64,000 bases of DNA from CAZBAF01 sp964490245. GTDB lineage: Bacteria; Patescibacteriota; Saccharimonadia; Saccharimonadales; JACDBH01. Below are positions 31,918 to 40,454 of the stretch, piece after piece. The stretch spans positions 1 through 64,000 of the forward strand of contig CAZBAF010000005.1 of the NCBI GenBank assembly GCA_964490245.1, written 5' to 3'. Numbering within the stretch: position 1 is the first letter of the stretch; every line of letters begins with the position of its first letter. The position numbers and the translations under genes were made by a program. The notes beneath the pieces are model-generated. The model was not told the DNA's origin. It was given only the letters and a program-made list of their open reading frames with translations, and made no database searches.

Positions 31918-32069
31918 TATCTTAGGTCTGCCGAGCGTTGCCGTGGACATTCGGCTATGGTCAGGGTGCGCGAATTCGAATGTTTTTCTTGGCAAAATAT
32001 TTCAGGAACAGGCGTGAAGTACGCCACTATTTTGTAAAGACAGCCATGTTTTTATGAGATAATGCCATC

Positions 32070-32498
32070 ATGAAAGAAATGCGGTTCGCGGTTGACATAC
32101 ATGCTACCAAAGAAAAAGTCTGGGACACATTGTGGCAGGACGAAACGTTTCGGGAGTGGGCAGGCATCATAGATCCGGGTACGCATTTAGTCGGTGATTT
32201 AAAGGTTGGCGGCGAGGTGCAGTTTATCTCTGCGAACGGCTATGGGGTGACCAGTCTGGTTGAGGAGTTGGTAATGAACGAGTTTTTACTGCTGAGGCAC
32301 CAGGCCGATACTCAAGAGTACGGCCAGCAGGGGCGCGAAAAGGAATGGACAGGCGGCGCCGAAAGCTACACACTGACAGAAAAGGATGGCATGACCACCC
32401 TGACGGTTGCGTTCGGTGTCCCGCCGGACCTTGAAGAGTATTTTAAGATTAACTATCCCATAGCCTTAGCAAGAATCAAGCAGCTGGCCGAGCAATAA
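32070..32498 (+). CDS. SRPBCC (AHSA1-like) domain protein
   Basis: 142 residues: the N-terminal strand-helix FAVDIHATKEKVWDTLWQDETFREWAG and the C-terminal helix (YPIALARIKQLAEQ) are typical of the START/Bet v 1-like AHSA1 group, which bind hydrophobic ligands or Hsp90. A GATAAT -10 ends 6 nt before the ATG, giving a leaderless start; there is no ribosome-binding site. Confidence 0.82.
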   Translation: MKEMRFAVDIHATKEKVWDTLWQDETFREWAGIIDPGTHLVGDLKVGGEVQFISANGYGVTSLVEELVMNEFLLLRHQADTQEYGQQGREKEWTGGAESYTLTEKDGMTTLTVAFGVPPDLEEYFKINYPIALARIKQLAEQ

Positions 32499-32612
32499 TT
32501 AAAGTTGGCGTTTTGGCGCGGTTTGATGTATCGGCCGACGGCTGCCAAGCATAATCAGGACTTTGTTTGCTGCCACGCGGACCGATGACTCTGCTTAATA
32601 TTATTGCGGGTA

Positions 32613-32630
32613 TTGTAAGATTTTTTACAG
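32613..32630 (+). promoter_or_regulatory. Crp/Fnr-type palindrome upstream of the CHASE histidine kinase
   Basis: TTGTAA-N6-TTACAG, 38 bp before the kinase start. Confidence 0.6.
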
Positions 32631-32667
32631 TAACAAAGCGTTTTAACGCTGTAGAGTGGTCGATAGG

Positions 32668-34440
32668 ATGAATATCAGGAAAGTACTTCGGCTGACGCAC
32701 CGCGAGCTGACGGCAAGCCCAATGGTGCCCGCGGTTTTGGTGTTCTTGACGTTTTTAGTATTGATTGCCTCGGGTTGGCGGACGGCGTATGTCGATATAG
32801 ACAATACGCGCGACAGGCTGGTGGGTGAACGGGCAATATTGAACGAGAATAACGTGCTTCAACAGGTGCACTCGTACGAGAATGCACTGCTTGCAGCACG
32901 CGGCCTAATGCTTAGCAGTGATGAAGTGAATCGCGAGGAGTGGACGAGTTTTGTGGGCGCGCTGAGATTGGGCGAGCGGCGGCGGGGCATGCTTGGATTG
33001 GGGTATGCTGAATTTGTTGCTGCTGACAATCTTGACCGGTACGAACGCACGGTGCGCGCCGACGGGGCGACGGGTTTTCGCATTTGGCCGAAAGAACCGC
33101 GGCGTGATGCCTATACAACCATTAAATACATTGAGCCTTTCAATAATATCAACCGCTCGGCACTTGGTTATGACATGTACTCTGAACCAACCCGCCGCAA
33201 AGCTATGGACCGCGCAGCCGAAACCGGGCAGCCGGCTATGACCTCAAAATTACTGCTGGTGCAGGGCGGCGAAAACCGGATGGTAGGTCTGAACCTGTAT
33301 CAGGCTTTGTATCGAGAGGGAGTGCCGCTTGAGACGGAAGAACAGCGGCGGGCAGCCGTTAAAGGTTTTGTCTACGCTCCGTTTATAACCGAGCAGCTGT
33401 TCTCGAGCGTGTTTGAAGAGCGTGATCAGCGTTATAATGTCCGGGTTTATGACGGGCTTGAAGCCAATCCGGATAATCTGCTTTATGCCCAGCACGAAAG
33501 CGACCATGGCTATAGCTGGGTTCGCACCGATACCGTGGGGGTGGCTGGAGCGCACTGGACCTTTGAGTTTGGTATAAGCGATACGGCCATACCAAAAGCT
33601 ATTCGCGATCGTCCGCGCAATGTGCTGGGCGGCGGCCTTATCCTGGCCTTTGGTGTGGCGACATTGGTCTATCTGCTTTTGCAGCGCCGTATGAAAAGTC
33701 TGGCCGAGAAAGAAGAGCGCCGGGTGCAAAAGGCTAAGGACAGTATGCTCTCGTTGGCTTCGCACCAGCTCCGCACACCGGCGACCGGCGTCAAGCAGTA
33801 TGTCGGCATGGTGCTGGAGGGCTTTACCGGCGATCTGTCCCCCGAACAGCAGGCTATGCTGCAGAAAGCCTACGACAGCAATGAACGGCAGCTGCGTATC
33901 ATCAACGAGTTTCTATACCTGGCCAAGACAGAGGCCGACAGAATTATCGTGACGCCGCAGCGGTTTGAGCTGCGGCCGCTGGTGCAGGATGTGCTGGACA
34001 CCATGCAGGACGAAATTCGGGAGGCCGGCCATACCGTCCGGCTTATGTCGCCTAAAAGGCGCGTTTATGTGGCTGCAGATATTCACAGTACCCGGATGAT
34101 AATCGAAAATCTTATCAGCAATGCAGTTAAGTACACGCCGCCAGGTGGCAAAATTGATATTACGATTAAAGATAAAAGGGGCGAGGTGCAGGTTGTTGTC
34201 AAAGATTCGGGCGTGGGCATAGCAGAGAAGGATTTTCCAAAACTTTTCCGTCAGTTTTCGCGTATTCCCAACGAGCTGACCAAGCAAACGCCGGGCAGCG
34301 GCATCGGACTGTACCTGGCCTGCCAGCTGGCCATAAGAAATAAGGGTTCTATCACGGTCGCTTCGGAGCAGGGTAAAGGTTCTGAGTTTACTCTGCATCT
34401 GACAGCGAAAACAGTAAGAAATTTTACAGAAAACCAGTGA
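32668..34440 (+). CDS. CHASE-domain sensor histidine kinase
   Basis: 590 residues. One membrane segment near 20-40, an extracytoplasmic CHASE-type sensor domain (about 60-290; LGYAEFVAADNLDRYE, GYDMYSEPTRRKAMDRA), a second membrane segment (about 300-325), a HisKA domain with the phosphorylated histidine in SLASHQLRTP, and an HATPase domain (NLISNAVKYTPPGG; DSGVGIAEKD; GSGIGLYLA). CHASE domains sense small extracellular ligands. The response regulator 23 bp downstream is the likely partner. An in-frame GTG lies 4 codons upstream. Confidence 0.92.
   Translation: MNIRKVLRLTHRELTASPMVPAVLVFLTFLVLIASGWRTAYVDIDNTRDRLVGERAILNENNVLQQVHSYENALLAARGLMLSSDEVNREEWTSFVGALRLGERRRGMLGLGYAEFVAADNLDRYERTVRADGATGFRIWPKEPRRDAYTTIKYIEPFNNINRSALGYDMYSEPTRRKAMDRAAETGQPAMTSKLLLVQGGENRMVGLNLYQALYREGVPLETEEQRRAAVKGFVYAPFITEQLFSSVFEERDQRYNVRVYDGLEANPDNLLYAQHESDHGYSWVRTDTVGVAGAHWTFEFGISDTAIPKAIRDRPRNVLGGGLILAFGVATLVYLLLQRRMKSLAEKEERRVQKAKDSMLSLASHQLRTPATGVKQYVGMVLEGFTGDLSPEQQAMLQKAYDSNERQLRIINEFLYLAKTEADRIIVTPQRFELRPLVQDVLDTMQDEIREAGHTVRLMSPKRRVYVAADIHSTRMIIENLISNAVKYTPPGGKIDITIKDKRGEVQVVVKDSGVGIAEKDFPKLFRQFSRIPNELTKQTPGSGIGLYLACQLAIRNKGSITVASEQGKGSEFTLHLTAKTVRNFTENQ
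34412..34429 (+). promoter_or_regulatory. Crp/Fnr-type palindrome inside the kinase 3' end
   Basis: CAGTAA-N6-TTACAG lies in the last codons of the kinase, 34 bp before the response-regulator start. Confidence 0.5.
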
Positions 34441-34463
34441 TCGGAATCAGTAGGATTATATAA

Positions 34464-34832
34464 ATGAGTCACAAGAAAATTTTGGTGGTTGAAGACGAAA
34501 AAACACTAAACAGCGCTTATCAAGCCATACTCGAAAAGGCCGGCTATATTGTAGAGGTCGCTTATGATGGCAGCGAGGCGCTGGAGGTTCTTAAAAATTT
34601 TCAACCCGATATTATTCTGCTTGATTTAAAAATGCCGACACTTGACGGCATAGGATTTCTTAAAGAGTATCAGGCGCTGGAGACCGGACCGCGCAGTAAG
34701 ATAATTCTGTTTAGCAATTACGATTTGCAGCAGGAAATCGACGAGGCATATAATCTCGGCGCCGACAAGTACGTGCTCAAAGCATGGGCTTCGCCCAAAG
34801 ATCTGCTGAAGATTATTGAAGACATCGATTAG
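34464..34832 (+). CDS. Single-domain response regulator
   Basis: 122 residues, receiver domain only: acidic pocket VVEDE (about 8-12), phospho-acceptor D in ILLDLKMP (about D52), conserved Ser/Thr in LFSNYD and Lys in YVLKAW. It lacks an output domain, so it either relays phosphate or acts by protein contact. It overlaps the convergent regulator gene by 4 bp. Confidence 0.93.
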   Translation: MSHKKILVVEDEKTLNSAYQAILEKAGYIVEVAYDGSEALEVLKNFQPDIILLDLKMPTLDGIGFLKEYQALETGPRSKIILFSNYDLQQEIDEAYNLGADKYVLKAWASPKDLLKIIEDID

Positions 34833-35470
34833 CTGACAAAATTGCTGGTGATTTCCCTGCCGACTGTTTTCATGAGTAGTGACCTGTCAACCACATAATG
34901 TTTGCGGCGGTGCATAATGACATTGGCTTTTTTAAGCTTGCTCATTTCGCCTGCGACTGTTTCACGGGTCAGGCCAAGATTGTCGGCGATGAACTGATGG
35001 GTAACCGGCAGGCCAAGACTGAGCAATCCATTGCCCTTTGTCTGGCCATGACGCATCGCGAGATAAAAAAGAAAATAGAGAATCTTGTTGGTGGCGTGTG
35101 ACTGTTGAAGCGCTAAATTTCTGATCAGCGAACTGGCTGATTCGCGCGACATAAATGCGTGCAGATGTTCAAAAAGATCCTGATCTTCGCACTCGGACTT
35201 TAAAATTGGTATAAGTACAGAATCTTCGAGAGTTTCGTGATAGAACATGGCAGACTTGCTTGCTCCGGTAAGCCAGTCAACCGGGAAAATGTCACCTTTT
35301 GAGTATGCCCCCACTACTTTTTGGTTGCCGTCATTATCAATCGCATACACCTTTAGGCAGCCTTTGCGGACCAGAAAGCCATAGCGCGGCACCTCACCCT
35401 GAAACAGTACTACGCTGGCTTTAGGATAACGAACGGAAGAGATTTTTCCTTTGTAGCTGGGTAGTTTCAT
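34829..35470 (-). CDS. Crp/Fnr-family transcription regulator
   Basis: 213 residues: an N-terminal cyclic-nucleotide-binding-like beta barrel (about 10-110) and a C-terminal winged helix with recognition region LGLTRETVAGEMSKLKKANVI. The N-terminal cysteine cluster of oxygen-sensing Fnr is absent, so it is not an iron-sulfur sensor of that kind. A TTTTGTAA/TTACAAAA palindrome lies 17 bp upstream of its start, and similar sites precede the SDR operon, the kinase and the response regulator, suggesting autoregulation and a local regulon. Confidence 0.9.
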   Translation of the reverse strand: MKLPSYKGKISSVRYPKASVVLFQGEVPRYGFLVRKGCLKVYAIDNDGNQKVVGAYSKGDIFPVDWLTGASKSAMFYHETLEDSVLIPILKSECEDQDLFEHLHAFMSRESASSLIRNLALQQSHATNKILYFLFYLAMRHGQTKGNGLLSLGLPVTHQFIADNLGLTRETVAGEMSKLKKANVIMHRRKHYVVDRSLLMKTVGREITSNFVS

Positions 35471-35486
35471 ATGCTTACAGTGTACG

Positions 35487-35508
35487 TTTTGTAAGTATTT
35501 TTACAAAA
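35487..35508 (-). promoter_or_regulatory. Autoregulatory Crp/Fnr-type operator
   Basis: A perfect palindrome TTTTGTAA-N6-TTACAAAA, the best of four related sites in 31.9-35.5 kb. Confidence 0.7.
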
Positions 35509-35560
35509 TTGATGTTGGACAGGTTACAGAACAGGACGGACAGCTGTCCTATGATGGACG

Positions 35561-35584
35561 TAATCGTTTAGCGATAAACGATTA
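35561..35584 (+). promoter_or_regulatory. Long palindrome upstream of the small-membrane-protein operon
   Basis: TAATCGTTT-N6-AAACGATTA, 9-bp perfect arms, 72 bp before the 28-aa gene. A shorter inverted repeat (AGGAC/GTCCT, 35533-35550) lies just upstream. Different in sequence from the GTAA-N6-TTAC sites, so probably another factor. Confidence 0.5.
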
Positions 35585-35656
35585 ATCAACCAAAGGGTAC
35601 TTTAAAAATTCAGCATCCAACAAAGTCATTAATTAACTTCAAAAAAGGAGGAGATT

Positions 35657-35743
35657 ATGAAACAGCCACCCGCAAATGTAGACACCATGATCAGGCATTT
35701 CCTGAAGCGGAAGTTCGAGCAGTTTCCGGAATTAACTGAATAG
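35657..35743 (+). CDS. 28-residue small protein
   Basis: A short frame with a strong AGGAGGAG ribosome-binding site 5 nt before the ATG. The product is amphipathic and basic in the middle (IRHFLKRKFEQF). It is the first gene of the operon leading to the YggT-, GlsB- and YtxH-like genes. No family recognised. Confidence 0.6.
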   Translation: MKQPPANVDTMIRHFLKRKFEQFPELTE

Positions 35744-35775
35744 TCTAGGCCATAGCCAGGCAAAAAGGAGGCATT

Positions 35776-36171
35776 ATGGCAGAAACATATCGTAAAGTAT
35801 CACGCTACCGCGAACCGGTCGAAGATCGTAATGCGGTAGTGGAAGAAGAAAATTTGGCAGTTGCAGATGCGAACCCGGGGGTAACACGGGCACAGATGAT
35901 TGTGCGCTTCGTGCTTGGAGTTTTGCTCAGCCTGCTTGCTCTGCGCTTTATATTGGCGCTTTTTGGAGCAAACCAGGCAAACGGTTTTGTGAACCTGGTA
36001 TACGACGTGACCTCTCCGTTGGTGGCGCCGTTCCGGGGCCTGTTTAACCTGGAGGCCTCATCCGGAGTTGCGCGCTTTGAGACAGAAACCCTCGTTGCCG
36101 CATTTGTGTATATGCTGATTGGGATTGGCATTATCCGCCTCTTGGATATTTTCAGACAGCGGAGTGTCTAG
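35776..36171 (+). CDS. YggT-family membrane protein
   Basis: 131 residues: a charged N-terminus (1-35), membrane segments at about 38-58 and 105-125, and between them the YggT-like NGFVNLVYDVTSPLVAPFRGLF. YggT proteins are small membrane proteins linked to osmotic or envelope stress. Ribosome-binding site AAGGAGG. Confidence 0.8.
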   Translation: MAETYRKVSRYREPVEDRNAVVEEENLAVADANPGVTRAQMIVRFVLGVLLSLLALRFILALFGANQANGFVNLVYDVTSPLVAPFRGLFNLEASSGVARFETETLVAAFVYMLIGIGIIRLLDIFRQRSV

Positions 36172-36210
36172 GCGGCGGAGTAGGTAATCAAAGAAAGGAA
36201 GGAGGAGTAC

Positions 36211-36468
36211 ATGAGTATACTCGCATGGATCGTATTAGGGGCATTAGCCGGATGGATTGCTTCCATCTTCATGAATACTAATGAAGAGCAGGGGGCGCTG
36301 GCTAATATTCTGGTAGGTATATTTGGTGCCGTTATCGGCGGACTGATTATGGGATTCTTTGGCGCAGAAGGCGTCAGCGGACTCAACCTGTATAGTCTTC
36401 TGGTAGCCACTGGTGGCGCCGTCGTCTTAATCGCTGTATACCGTGCGCTGCGCGGTCACGCAAGATAG
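36211..36468 (+). CDS. GlsB/YeaQ/YmgE-family stress-response membrane protein
   Basis: 85 residues, three glycine-rich membrane segments: MSILAWIVLGALAGWIAS, LVGIFGAVIGGLIMGFFG and a C-terminal segment. Transglycosylase-associated/GlsB family, commonly induced by stress. Strong GGAAGGAGG site. Confidence 0.9.
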   Translation: MSILAWIVLGALAGWIASIFMNTNEEQGALANILVGIFGAVIGGLIMGFFGAEGVSGLNLYSLLVATGGAVVLIAVYRALRGHAR

Positions 36469-36477
36469 GACTGGCAT

Positions 36478-36708
36478 ATGAGTGAGGGCTTTTTCATATT
36501 CGCAGGCCAGGCCTCAATGGTGGTCGGTGCGCTCATGGCCGGGCTTATTTACGGCAGTGTTCTGGTACTAAGGGTTGTAGAGCTGGTGTACACCAAGCTG
36601 CACGAACTTATGTACACAGGCTCTAACCGGGTTAAGACATATAAAAAGCAGGTGCTGGCGCATAAGCCGGCACCAATACTCAACAAGTCTAAGGTAATAG
36701 GAGCATAA
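36478..36708 (+). CDS. Small membrane protein of the stress operon
   Basis: 76 residues: one membrane segment (about 10-32) followed by a basic cytoplasmic tail (KTYKKQVLAHKPAPILNKSK). Starts 9 bp after the GlsB-like gene and ends 1 bp before the YtxH-like gene. Family unknown. Confidence 0.65.
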   Translation: MSEGFFIFAGQASMVVGALMAGLIYGSVLVLRVVELVYTKLHELMYTGSNRVKTYKKQVLAHKPAPILNKSKVIGA

Positions 36709-36709
36709 T

Positions 36710-36967
36710 ATGGCATTAGCAACCTCTAACAAAGTGTTACTCGCAGGTGTACTCGGGTTTGCGGCAGGTATTCTGTACGCACCGAGGAAGGGAAGCGAAA
36801 CCCAGGCAAAGCTAAAGGAGCGGATGGAGGGAATGAAATCAGAAGTAGAGACAAAGGCCAAGCGGGCAAAGTCCAAGTTTGAGGACATGAGGAAGAATAA
36901 AGGCGATAAGGAGATGGACAAAGTTGATCGCGAGATTAACGAAACTGCTGATACTCTTCTTCCTTAA
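36710..36967 (+). CDS. YtxH-domain protein
   Basis: 85 residues: an N-terminal glycine-rich membrane segment ending in GILYAPRKGSETQAKLKE, the YtxH hallmark, then a highly charged coiled-coil tail. Members are general-stress proteins. Last gene of the operon before a clear terminator. Confidence 0.85.
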   Translation: MALATSNKVLLAGVLGFAAGILYAPRKGSETQAKLKERMEGMKSEVETKAKRAKSKFEDMRKNKGDKEMDKVDREINETADTLLP

Positions 36968-37001
36968 ACGGCTGTTGCAGCGTGGCTTTGCCGGCACCAG
37001 G

Positions 37002-37028
37002 AGACGCGGTTAGGAGGCCGCGTCTTTT
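37002..37028 (+). terminator. Terminator of the stress operon
   Basis: GACGCGG/CCGCGTC stem with T5. Confidence 0.88.
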
Positions 37029-37091
37029 TGGCGTCTGCGTTTGTTTAGGGACGGTTTTGAGGGCTGGCCTCAGCGCCGCGTCCCGCGCCGG

Positions 37092-37556
37092 TTAGTACTT
37101 TTGTCTGTCCGGTTTTTGCACCCACTCCTGCATGATGGCCTGCACCTGGTCGCTGGCAACTTTTATAAACGGTATGCTGCGTGCTTCTGCCGGTTTGGCG
37201 GTTTCGGTATAAATAAAAGCGTCGTCAAAGCCGATAGCGGCGGCGTCACTGGCGGTGGCGGCATAATAGACTTTTTGCGGCCGGGCCCAGTAAATCGCGC
37301 CGAGACACATGGGGCATGGTTCACACGAGACGTATATCTCGCAGTCGGACAGGTCAAAGCGCCCCAGCTTATTGGCGGCCTGGCGGATGGCAACAATTTC
37401 GGCATGGGCAGTCGGGTCCTGGCTAGAGAGCACCTGGTTGTTGCCTTCGGCAATGATTTCGCCGTTTCGCACCACCACAGCACCAAACGGCCCGCCCATG
37501 CCGGTATCCATGCCATACTTTGCCAGTTGGACGGCGCGGTTCATAAAATCTGTCAT
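37092..37556 (-). CDS. guaD: Guanine deaminase (CDA superfamily)
   Basis: 154 residues: zinc motifs HAEI (about 51-54) and SCEPCPMC (about 77-84) with the catalytic Glu in HAE; GGPFGAVVV near the N-terminus; AIYWARPQKVYYAATASDAAAIGFDDAFIY in the C-terminal half follows Bacillus GuaD closely and differs from tRNA adenosine deaminase TadA. It converts guanine to xanthine. A TATATT-like -10 ends 6 nt before the ATG. Confidence 0.85.
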   Translation of the reverse strand: MTDFMNRAVQLAKYGMDTGMGGPFGAVVVRNGEIIAEGNNQVLSSQDPTAHAEIVAIRQAANKLGRFDLSDCEIYVSCEPCPMCLGAIYWARPQKVYYAATASDAAAIGFDDAFIYTETAKPAEARSIPFIKVASDQVQAIMQEWVQKPDRQKY

Positions 37557-37615
37557 AGGTATAATATATCCTGATTAAATTGATGTTTTAACGAAGCCGC
37601 CTACTAAAAGTGACA

Positions 37616-37930
37616 CTACTCCGCGACCCTGAGACCGATAATGCAGATAACAATCCCCGCCACCAGCAGTATTTTAATAAGTGAGGCCGTCTCAGCACCG
37701 GTAAACATTGCATATGCAACAGTCAGCGCACTGCCGACGCCTACCCATACGGCGTATGAAGTGCCGGTGGGCAGCGTACGCAGGGCGTAGGCCAGACCCG
37801 CCATGCTGGCAGCAAGGGCTGCAAAAAAGATCAGGCTGGGTGATAGTCTTGTCAGACCATCAGATTTACCGAGCGCAGTGGCCCAGACCGCCTCTAAAAC
37901 ACCTGACAGAACCAGAATAACCCATGCCAT
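37616..37930 (-). CDS. sugE: SMR-family transporter, SugE/Gdx type
   Basis: 104 residues, four membrane segments. The conserved Glu of SMR pumps is E13 (SGVLEAVWATALGKSDG), in the W-A-x-x-L-G-K-S-x-G context of the guanidinium exporter Gdx rather than the EmrE context. Expected to be an inverted dimer exchanging a guanidinium-type cation for protons. No known guanidine riboswitch is recognisable upstream. GGAGGG ribosome-binding site. Confidence 0.88.
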   Translation of the reverse strand: MAWVILVLSGVLEAVWATALGKSDGLTRLSPSLIFFAALAASMAGLAYALRTLPTGTSYAVWVGVGSALTVAYAMFTGAETASLIKILLVAGIVICIIGLRVAE

Positions 37931-38021
37931 AAGCCCTCCTTAATAAATATGTCTTTCTTGATGCCCGGTACGAGGATTGTCCGGTGCAATACCAAAGTCA
38001 ATCTCATTTTAGCATAAGCTA

Positions 38022-38056
38022 AAACGAGGCTCTTTGCAGGCGAGCCTCGTTTTTGG
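38022..38056 (-). terminator. Terminator of the DUF1801 gene
   Basis: AAAACGAGGCTC/GAGCCTCGTTTT, near-perfect arms with T runs on both sides, so it may work in both directions. Confidence 0.85.
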
Positions 38057-38082
38057 TTTTGATTTGTAGTTTCAGCGGTTGG

Positions 38083-38454
38083 CTAGCTTACGGCCATTTT
38101 GGCGATCTCAGCAATTTTTTGCTCTGTTGCCGCGTTGAGATCGGTAAAGAACCAGGCGCACGGCATGAGCAGATCACTGGCGCCGGTCTCAGGTTTGAGG
38201 TTGACTGCTTCAGTCAGTCCGAATGTCATGTACTTTTCATCCTCACGGAAAAAGCACAGCACTGCGCTGTCTTTGGTTTTGGCGTAGCCGGGCATGCCGT
38301 ACCACAGGCGCGGATGCAGCTCGGGTGCGGCCTCCATAATGACGGCATGGATCCGCTCGGCTAACGATTGATTGCGCTCAGAAAACTGAGCAATTTTGTC
38401 CAGTACCTCTGCCTGCATCTCGGCACTAGACATATTCCTTTTATTGGCAGCCAT
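38083..38454 (-). CDS. DUF1801 (YdhG-like) protein
   Basis: 123 residues: HPRLWYGMPGYAKTKDSAVLCFFREDEKYMTFGL is the conserved YdhG/DUF1801 core. Bacillus YdhG is a frataxin-like iron chaperone, but most members are uncharacterised. No motif here proves iron binding. Confidence 0.82.
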   Translation of the reverse strand: MAANKRNMSSAEMQAEVLDKIAQFSERNQSLAERIHAVIMEAAPELHPRLWYGMPGYAKTKDSAVLCFFREDEKYMTFGLTEAVNLKPETGASDLLMPCAWFFTDLNAATEQKIAEIAKMAVS

Positions 38455-38615
38455 AAAATAGCTCCTTATTGTTTAAAGTTTATGTGTAGTGTGGATCAGG
38501 ATGAGACAGCTCAACTTAATCAGTGTTCTTAGTACATTAAAAGTGACAATGAAGTCAAACAGACAGACGTTAGCGTCCGGATGTTTTAGTAGCGGATGCG
38601 ATTAAGAGGTGCGGT

Positions 38616-40334
38616 TCAGGCGGCGTTTTCGGCTGCGAGCTGTCGGCCGGCGGGCTCGGTTTGTGGTGGTGCTTGTTCAGTCTGCGGTTGTGATGCGTCC
38701 AGCGGCAAGGTCAGGATAAAGGTCGAGCCGGCTCCTGCCTCGCTTTCGACCTCCAAAGAACCACCCAAAGTTTGGCTTAACTGCCGTGAGATGAACAGCC
38801 CCAGGCCGGAACCTCCCGTGTCACGGGTTTCATAGTCCTGCGCTTGATTGAAGGGTTTGAATATCCTTTGCTGGTCGGCTCGCGCAATGCCTTTGCCGGT
38901 GTCTTTTACGTACAACTGCAGCGTGCGGTCGCTGGAGGTAAGGCTGATCTGTATCCCGCCCTCATCGGTATGTTCAATTGCATTCTCGATCAAATGCCTG
39001 AGAATCTCGCCTATATACAGCGCGCGGGTTGGGTAGCTGAGCAGGCGTTCATCGTGATCTCCGGCATCAATACGAAAGTCAAGACCCTTGCTTTGGGCAG
39101 CGGGCTCAAACTTTTGTTTTAACTCCTCCAGAAGCTGGTATAAATTGAGTCTGGTTTGATCCCGGCCGTTGTCGGGCTGATCGCCAACCTCTAAAAACAT
39201 GCTGAAGTTGTTGATAATGCGGGAGAGGTTCATGATTTGGTTGTGCGCCTGATCGGCAGCGGCAACGGTTTTTGGGGAGGCATCCTGTTCGTTAAGCAGC
39301 AGTTTTATGGTGGACAGGTCGGCCTCTGCGGTAGTCAGCGGTGTCCTTAGTTCATGCGACATCACCGATACAAAGACGCGCCGTTGTTCCTCAAGAGATT
39401 TTTCCTGAGTGATATCACGTATGATAAGAACACTGTTTTCGTGGTCGGCATGGCTTTCGGTGTGAACTCCGGCGACTGCGAGGTAAATATGAATTTTTTC
39501 CTCATTGCCATACATAAGCCACAGGTCGCTTGTCTGATAACGCTCCTTGCCTTTTGCAAGCAGTGAGTCAAGCGGCACGGTCGCCTCGTTTGCGTCCACA
39601 AAACGGACAAATGATTCGAGTCGTTTCCGGTTCAGTCGCTCGCCACTGTCAACGCCTAAGAGGTTTAGTGCGGATGTGTTATGGAAAGTGATTGACCCCT
39701 GCTGATCGATACCTATGACTGCTTCTTCCATGCTGTTAACCAGCGAATTGATGCGCTCTTCCTCGAATTCTGCTTTCTCGAGACTGCTGATCAGCATTTT
39801 TCGGTCTTCTTCACTGATGCTTAAAGTATCGATAAAAAACAGACACAACGCCAGAAAGAATAAATACTGGCCGATGCCATAAAGATAATCTTCATTATTA
39901 GTGATGTGTTCAATGTAGGTTGCAAAACTTAGAAACAGACTGAGAGAGGCCAAGCCGATAATAATCAGGGCGCCCTTCCTGCCATAATAGAAGCTTGCTA
40001 GAAACAACGGCACCAGCCAGATAAAAAACCAGAACCCGCGAATATCTGTCAGGTAGGTAATGGCATAGAACGTAATAATAGAGTAGAGCGCAATGGCGAT
40101 AATCGGCTTGCGGTTTAGAATTGATTGCGGCCGCAACCGGAAAACACCGATTATCATATAGGCGGCTACACAGCAGAGGACAAGAATCTTCCCTCTGGTA
40201 TCAAAATAGGGCTCCCACAACACATCCAGAAGCGCTGCAATCCCGATTGCAAAGTGGGATGCAATAATACTGTTACGGACAATCACCCGTTGCAGACGCT
40301 CGGTTAAAAGATTAGGATAGCGCGACATGACCAT
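38616..40334 (-). CDS. Sensor histidine kinase with multi-pass membrane sensor and PAS domain
   Basis: 572 residues. Six or so membrane segments (about 25-175), a PAS-like domain (INSLVNSMEEAVIGIDQQGSITFHN onward, about 195-310), HisKA with VMSHELRTPLTT, and HATPase with NAIEHTDEGG, DTGKGIARAD and GSGLGLFIS. The last 30 residues are a Gln/Pro/Ala-rich tail. No response regulator is adjacent (orphan kinase). TATACT ends 9 nt before the ATG. Confidence 0.92.
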   Translation of the reverse strand: MVMSRYPNLLTERLQRVIVRNSIIASHFAIGIAALLDVLWEPYFDTRGKILVLCCVAAYMIIGVFRLRPQSILNRKPIIAIALYSIITFYAITYLTDIRGFWFFIWLVPLFLASFYYGRKGALIIIGLASLSLFLSFATYIEHITNNEDYLYGIGQYLFFLALCLFFIDTLSISEEDRKMLISSLEKAEFEEERINSLVNSMEEAVIGIDQQGSITFHNTSALNLLGVDSGERLNRKRLESFVRFVDANEATVPLDSLLAKGKERYQTSDLWLMYGNEEKIHIYLAVAGVHTESHADHENSVLIIRDITQEKSLEEQRRVFVSVMSHELRTPLTTAEADLSTIKLLLNEQDASPKTVAAADQAHNQIMNLSRIINNFSMFLEVGDQPDNGRDQTRLNLYQLLEELKQKFEPAAQSKGLDFRIDAGDHDERLLSYPTRALYIGEILRHLIENAIEHTDEGGIQISLTSSDRTLQLYVKDTGKGIARADQQRIFKPFNQAQDYETRDTGGSGLGLFISRQLSQTLGGSLEVESEAGAGSTFILTLPLDASQPQTEQAPPQTEPAGRQLAAENAA

Positions 40335-40454
40335 ATGCCCCTCAGTATAGCATCGTATGCCGAGCGCCAGAGAGAGGCAGCTCGAAAGCGTTCTGCTATT
40401 GGTTGTCAGCCCGCGCTGGCACTTATGCCGGATGTCGGCTTATACTTAAGGGTA

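Noticed and set aside
37931..38021. Guanidine riboswitch before sugE
   Set aside because: CCGG and ACGR-like bits are present but do not fit the guanidine I, II or III folds.
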